From positions 1 through 64,000 of the forward strand of contig JAUXAC010000005.1 in NCBI GenBank assembly GCA_030615035.1: a stretch of 64,000 bases of DNA. The letters run 5' to 3'. Below, piece after piece: positions 59,990 through 64,000 of this stretch. The first letter of the stretch is position 1. The number at the start of each line of letters is the position of its first letter. This DNA is from Dehalococcoidia bacterium. Its GTDB lineage: Bacteria; Chloroflexota; Dehalococcoidia; Dehalococcoidales; RBG-16-60-22. The position numbers and the translations under genes are program-made. The notes under the pieces are model-generated. The model was given only the letters and a program-made list of their open reading frames with translations, had not been told where the DNA came from and did not search any database.

Positions 59990-61942
59990 ATGGAATCAGC
60001 TACGCAAGGAGGGAAAAAAGTTCTCCCTCCCCCGGAAGAGCTCAGTAAAAAGGCATATATCAAGAGCTTGGATGAATACAGGAAAATTTATCGGGCATCC
60101 GTCGATGACCCTGAGGGATTCTGGGCAGAGTTAGCGGGGCAACTGGACTGGTATAAGAAGTGGGACAAGGTACTAGTGGAAGACTTCAAGGAAGCCAAGC
60201 ACCAATGGTTTGTCGGCGGTAAACTTAACGTCAGTTACAACTGTCTGGACCGACATCTTAAAACATGGCGGAAAAATAAAGCAGCTTTAGTCTGGGAAGG
60301 AGACATCGGTGATAGTAAAACACTGACCTACCAGGAGCTGCATTACCAGGTATGTAAATTCGCCAATGTACTCAAGAAACACGGCATTAAGAAAGGTGAC
60401 CGTGTTTCCATCTATTTGCCCATGACTCTTGAGCTGCCGATTGCTATGCTAGCCTGTGCCAGAATTGGTGCTATTCACAGCGTTGTTTTCGGCGGTTTCA
60501 GTGCCGAGGCATTAAGAGACAGAATGCTGGACTGTGGAACTAAACTGCTTATTTGCAGCGATGGCTACTACCGTGGTGGCCGGGTTATCAGGAGTAAGGA
60601 TAATGCCGATGAAGCTCTTAAGGCATGTCCTGATGTGAAGGATGCGATTGTAGTCAGGAGAGCTGGGATTGGGATAAATATGCAGCCAGGTCGCGACTAC
60701 TGGTGGAATGACGAAATGGTTGCTGAAGATATCAAGCCATATTGTGAGCCCGAGGTGATGGATTCCGAGGACCCTCTTTTTATTCTGTACACTAGCGGCA
60801 GCACGGGAAAGCCCAAGGGAGTCCTTCATACTCAAGCGGGCTATCTGCTGTTTACCTACCAAACGTTTAAGTGGACATTTGATATCAAGGAAGAGGATAC
60901 TTTCTGGTGCACCGCTGATATTGGCTGGGTCACGGGGCATAGTTATATCGTATACGGGCCGTTAGCCTTTGGCGCTACCAGCCTGATGTTTGAGGGAGTC
61001 CCAAACTATCCTCATCCCGATAGATTCTGGGACATTGTGGAAAAGTATCGGGTCAATGTCTTCTATACTGCGCCTACTGCCATTCGGGCTATAATGAGGG
61101 AAGGAGACGAGTGGCCAAACAAGCACGACTTAACCTCGCTGCGCATTTTGGGTTCAGTTGGTGAACCAATTAACCCTGACGTGTGGCTGTGGTACTACAA
61201 TGTCATCGGTAAGGGCAAGTGCCCGGTCGTGGATACATGGTGGCAGACAGAGACCGGTGGCATTTCAATTACCCCTTTGCCAGGAGCAACCCCGCTTAAA
61301 CCGGGCTCGGCTACATTACCGTTCCCCGGGATTGAGCCGGAGGTATTCACGGACGATGGCTCCGTTGCTGGCGTAAACGAAGGTGGTTACCTGGTAATTA
61401 AGAGGCCCTGGCCCGGCTTGATGCGTGGCGTGTATGGCGACCCGGAAAGATTTAAAAATACCTACTTTGTCCGGTTCCCCGGTGTATACACCACCGGAGA
61501 TGGTGCTAGAGTAGACGAGGACGGTTACTATTGGCTGACGGGGCGAATAGATGATGTTATCAATGTATCAGGTCACCGCATCGGGACCGCTGAGGTTGAA
61601 AGTGCTCTGGTGTCTCATGGGAAAGTGGCTGAAGCCGCGGTTGTTGGTATGCCTCATGAAGTCAAAGGGCAAGGCATCTATGCCTATGTCACTTTAAAAG
61701 CTGACGTAAAGCAGAGTGAAGCCCTGGAGACAGAACTGAAAGCTCTTGTCCGCAAGCAGATAGGACCTGTAGCTACGCCAGATAAAATCCAATTTGCTGA
61801 CGCTCTGCCCAAGACGAGGAGCGGCAAGATAATGCGAAGGATATTGGCCAAGATTGCCGCTGGCGATATTCATAATTTGGGGGATATCAGCACCCTGGCT
61901 GACCCGTCGGTAATCGTAACTCTGATAGAAGGACGTCGGTAA
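59990..61942 (+). CDS. acsA: Acetyl-CoA synthetase
   Basis: A 650-residue AMP-forming acyl-CoA ligase with [19 protein letters not shown] (P-loop), [30 protein letters not shown] and the C-terminal acetylation-site lysine in [11 protein letters not shown]. It makes acetyl-CoA from acetate. ATG 59990 follows GAGGT; ATG 59978 is an alternative. Confidence 0.94.
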   Translation: MESATQGGKKVLPPPEELSKKAYIKSLDEYRKIYRASVDDPEGFWAELAGQLDWYKKWDKVLVEDFKEAKHQWFVGGKLNVSYNCLDRHLKTWRKNKAALVWEGDIGDSKTLTYQELHYQVCKFANVLKKHGIKKGDRVSIYLPMTLELPIAMLACARIGAIHSVVFGGFSAEALRDRMLDCGTKLLICSDGYYRGGRVIRSKDNADEALKACPDVKDAIVVRRAGIGINMQPGRDYWWNDEMVAEDIKPYCEPEVMDSEDPLFILYTSGSTGKPKGVLHTQAGYLLFTYQTFKWTFDIKEEDTFWCTADIGWVTGHSYIVYGPLAFGATSLMFEGVPNYPHPDRFWDIVEKYRVNVFYTAPTAIRAIMREGDEWPNKHDLTSLRILGSVGEPINPDVWLWYYNVIGKGKCPVVDTWWQTETGGISITPLPGATPLKPGSATLPFPGIEPEVFTDDGSVAGVNEGGYLVIKRPWPGLMRGVYGDPERFKNTYFVRFPGVYTTGDGARVDEDGYYWLTGRIDDVINVSGHRIGTAEVESALVSHGKVAEAAVVGMPHEVKGQGIYAYVTLKADVKQSEALETELKALVRKQIGPVATPDKIQFADALPKTRSGKIMRRILAKIAAGDIHNLGDISTLADPSVIVTLIEGRR

Positions 61943-62021
61943 ACCCCAACGCTCAACAAACAATCTCAATCTTATTTCTTGACTGTCCGGCTATGACTGG
62001 TTAGACTGAAGACAGCAAACA

Positions 62022-62621
62022 ATGAAAGTTATCGGTCTTACTGGCGGTATTAGTAGTGGCAAGAGCACGGTGTCGCAGTTCCTGGCAGAGCTGGGTGCCG
62101 TCATTATTGATGCCGACAAGATAGGTCATGAGGTCCTCAAGCCTGATAGCGAGGTATGGCGTGAAGTAGTAGCTGCTTTTGGCAAGCAGATTATCACCGC
62201 TAATGGTGCAATTGACCGTGAAAAGCTGGGGGAAATAGTATTCAGCAACTCTGAGGCTCGAGCCCGTCTGAACCAGATAATGCACCCCCGTATTTATGAC
62301 ATGGTAAAGACTCGGCTTGATGAATACCGGCGACAGGAAGCAGGCATTGTAGTGCTTGAAGCACCCCTTTTACTGGAAGCCGGTTGGACTTCCCTGGTAG
62401 ATGAGGTATGGGTTACCACCGCTCCTGAAGGTATCGTGCTCAAACGACTCAGAGAACGAACCGGGCTATCCGAGAAGGACTCCTTAGCTCGTATCCGCTC
62501 CCAGCTACCCGCTGAGAAACGGGTAAAGCATGCCGATGTGGTCATAAATGCCGATTGCAGTCTTGGGGAGCTAAAAGCAAAGGTAAAAGAACTCTGGCAG
62601 GAGCTTCAGGCTAACATTTGA
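62022..62621 (+). CDS. coaE: Dephospho-CoA kinase
   Basis: A 199-residue kinase with the P-loop GGISSGKST, DADKIGHEVL and the LID region RERTGLSEKDSLARI. It phosphorylates dephospho-CoA at the 3' position, the last CoA step. The rplU promoter overlaps its stop. Confidence 0.93.
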   Translation: MKVIGLTGGISSGKSTVSQFLAELGAVIIDADKIGHEVLKPDSEVWREVVAAFGKQIITANGAIDREKLGEIVFSNSEARARLNQIMHPRIYDMVKTRLDEYRRQEAGIVVLEAPLLLEAGWTSLVDEVWVTTAPEGIVLKRLRERTGLSEKDSLARIRSQLPAEKRVKHADVVINADCSLGELKAKVKELWQELQANI

Positions 62622-62647
62622 CACCTAGCTACAGCAACTGGTATAAT
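62618..62647 (+). promoter_or_regulatory. Promoter of the rplU-rpmA-rpmE operon
   Basis: TTGACA (62618-62623), 18-base spacer, TATAAT (62642-62647), both perfect. The start point would be near 62654, after the TTG at 62650. Confidence 0.8.
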
Positions 62648-62670
62648 GCTTGGGTTTTAGGAGGCTAAAA

Positions 62671-63054
62671 ATTTACGCTATTATTGAAACTGGTGGCAAA
62701 CAGTATAAAGTGACTCCCGGTGAGATTATAGATGTGGAACGCCTGGACGTGACCGAGGGCAATACTATCGAGCTGGACAAAGTATTGCTTATCGCTGAGG
62801 GCGATAAGGTGACAGTAGGCAGGCCCACTGTTGACGGAGCAAAAGTAATTGCTACCTCGCAGGGAGAGGGCAAAGGCAAGAAAGTCATTGTTTTTAAGTA
62901 TAAGCCCAAGGTGCGCTACCAAAAGAAGACGGGGCACCGCCAGCTTCACACCAGACTGGTTATTGATAAGATAATTACGCCGGAGACGGCACAAAGCAAG
63001 CCGACCAAAAAGACTCACCGGCGTAAAAAAGAGGTGATAACAAGTGGCACATAA
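62671..63054 (+). CDS. rplU: Ribosomal protein L21, probable AUU start
   Basis: A 127-residue L21. L21 normally begins MYAII or MYAVI; here the frame reads ATT-TAC-GCT-ATT-ATT at 62671, with AGGAGG 6 bases before the ATT. The only in-frame canonical start upstream is TTG 62650, which lies upstream of the predicted transcript start and would make the ribosome site code for RR. The conserved [11 protein letters not shown] is present and the C-terminus is basic. It overlaps rpmA by 11 bases. Confidence 0.9.
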   Translation: MYAIIETGGKQYKVTPGEIIDVERLDVTEGNTIELDKVLLIAEGDKVTVGRPTVDGAKVIATSQGEGKGKKVIVFKYKPKVRYQKKTGHRQLHTRLVIDKIITPETAQSKPTKKTHRRKKEVITSGT

Positions 63055-63298
63055 AAAGGGAGGCGGCTCCAGCCGCTTAGGTCGTGATAGTCAGTCCAAG
63101 CGGCTCGGGGTGAAGAGATATGCCGGGCAGGAGGTAAAATCGGGGACTATTTTGGTCCGGCAGCGAGGCACACGTATTCGCCCCGGCAACAATGTGGGTG
63201 TCGGCAGGGATTATACCCTCTTTGCCCTTATTGACGGCATCGTTAAATTTGAGCCAGCCAGCAATAACCGGAGAAAGGTTAGCGTTTACGCTAGCTAA
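63044..63298 (+). CDS. rpmA: Ribosomal protein L27
   Basis: An 84-residue L27 with [23 protein letters not shown] and [14 protein letters not shown]. It begins directly with MAHKKG, so it lacks the cleavable N-terminal extension found in Firmicutes. GTG start inside the end of rplU. Confidence 0.95.
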   Translation: MAHKKGGGSSRLGRDSQSKRLGVKRYAGQEVKSGTILVRQRGTRIRPGNNVGVGRDYTLFALIDGIVKFEPASNNRRKVSVYAS

Positions 63299-63303
63299 AT
63301 AGC

Positions 63304-63510
63304 ATGAAGGATAAGATTCACCCCAAGTATTACACCGATGCCCAGGTAGTTTGCTCCTGCGGCAATACTTTTACCACCGGCTCTACCAGTAAATTGCTGA
63401 AGGTTGAGCTGTGCAGTAAGTGCCACCCGTTTTTCACCGGTGAACGCCGGATGGTGGATACTACCGGACGGGTGGAGCGGTTTAAGAAGCGCTACAAGGT
63501 AAAGGATTAA
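63304..63510 (+). CDS. rpmE: Ribosomal protein L31, zinc type
   Basis: A 68-residue L31 of the zinc-binding C+ type: CSCGN and [11 protein letters not shown] supply cysteines. It starts 5 bases after rpmA and is followed by a terminator. Confidence 0.95.
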   Translation: MKDKIHPKYYTDAQVVCSCGNTFTTGSTSKLLKVELCSKCHPFFTGERRMVDTTGRVERFKKRYKVKD

Positions 63511-63529
63511 ACAAACACACCAGAAAGGC

Positions 63530-63562
63530 AGGAGCGGGATGATTAAACCGCTCCTTTTTCTT
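63530..63562 (+). terminator. Terminator of the ribosomal protein operon
   Basis: AGGAGCGG (63530-63537) pairs with CCGCTCCT (63548-63555), then TTTTCTTT. Confidence 0.85.
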
Positions 63563-63576
63563 TATTAAGAGGTGTT

Positions 63577-64000
63577 ATGGGCAAGAGATTTTATTATGGG
63601 GGGCAGGCGGTTATTGAGGGGGTAATGATACGAGGGCGAAAGGCCATGGTAACCGCTGTGCGTCGTCCTAACGGTGGGATGGCTATGGATGTCCGGCCGC
63701 TGTCACCCATCTATACCGGCTGGATGAGGAGAACCCCCTTAATGCGAGGCATCATCGTCTTGATCGAAGCTATGGCATTGGGCATTAGGAGCCTGCTCTA
63801 CTCGGCTAATGTATCTCTGGAAGAAGAAAAGGAGGAGATTTCAGGGAAAACGGCCTGGGCTATGATTGCTGTAGCCCTGGTCTTGGCTATCGTCCTGTTC
63901 CTCATCATCCCTCTTTTCCTCACCAGACTAATTAATCCCTACATCGGCTCCTCTCTGGTATTTCACCTCATTGAGGGTTTTATCCGGATAGTTATTTTTA
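63577..64000 (+). CDS. DUF1385 membrane protein, partial
   Basis: A reading frame from ATG 63577 (ribosome site AGAGGTG) runs off the window after 141 codons. GGQAVIEGVMIRG near residue 8 is the DUF1385 (YqhQ) signature; RTPLMRGIIVLIEAM follows and the hydrophobic segment at residues 92-120 starts the membrane region. In many genomes this gene lies just after rpmE and before prfA. Function is unknown. Confidence 0.88.
   Translation, partial: MGKRFYYGGQAVIEGVMIRGRKAMVTAVRRPNGGMAMDVRPLSPIYTGWMRRTPLMRGIIVLIEAMALGIRSLLYSANVSLEEEKEEISGKTAWAMIAVALVLAIVLFLIIPLFLTRLINPYIGSSLVFHLIEGFIRIVIF

Overview
The window looks like part of the chromosome of an anaerobic bacterium, most likely a Chloroflexota of the Dehalococcoidia type. 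This is inferred from gene content: a four-subunit 2-oxoacid:ferredoxin oxidoreductase, the COG1900/NIL-ferredoxin/UPF0280 homocysteine set known best from methanogens, an archaeal-type HAD protein, rubrerythrin-like proteins and an Mrp-type antiporter operon. No rRNA or species marker is present, so the taxon is tentative. Genes are tightly packed with many ATGA overlaps. Promoters that can be read follow TTGnnn-17/18-TAnnaT.

Region 1 (1-7746) is the right end of an integrated element. A tyrosine recombinase sits next to the 3' end of tRNA-Gly(TCC). The element carries a Cas4/RecB-like PD-(D/E)XK nuclease cut by the window edge, an XPD/DinG-like helicase with a fused SWIM zinc finger, a probable ribbon-helix-helix protein with a nine-unit heptad repeat array upstream, and several unknown genes. 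Its left end is outside the window.

Region 2 (8047-16085) is a surface-glycan cluster: XRE regulator, GT2, UDP-GlcNAc 2-epimerase, sugar epimerases, a B12-type radical SAM protein, GT4 and a UDP-sugar dehydrogenase. Region 3 (16137-28138) holds a lipid kinase, tRNA-Pro, the por operon just downstream of tRNA-Arg, and an 11-gene Mrp/Mbh-type antiporter operon with three large antiporter-like subunits.

Region 4 (28376-42894) is housekeeping: two tRNA-Ser, dprA, topA, a XerC-like recombinase, pepQ, efp, PHP and formyltransferase genes, a HAD protein, a PfkB kinase, clpP, tig, an MBL hydrolase and aspS. Region 5 (42905-49882) is about sulfur: a structured leader RNA, the homocysteine genes, tRNA-Val, then TusA, DsrE2, a zinc ribbon, an IscU scaffold and a NifS-like protein that has lost the PLP lysine.

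Region 6 (49974-55440) is a copper/membrane stress cluster (CsoR, exported Met/His-rich protein, CopA). Region 7 (55481-59934) is redox defence: a thioredoxin-reductase-like flavoprotein, glutaredoxin, rubrerythrin-like and tandem ferritin-like proteins, and a cNMP-binding protein. The end (59990-64000) has acsA, coaE and the rplU-rpmA-rpmE operon, where L21 appears to start at AUU, then a terminator and a partial DUF1385 gene.

The most notable signals are the heptad array beside an RHH-like gene, the lysine-less NifS homologue in an otherwise intact sulfur-transfer cluster, the 3-way-junction leader that pairs with the hcyS start codon, the AUU start of rplU, and the altered EF-P tip loop.
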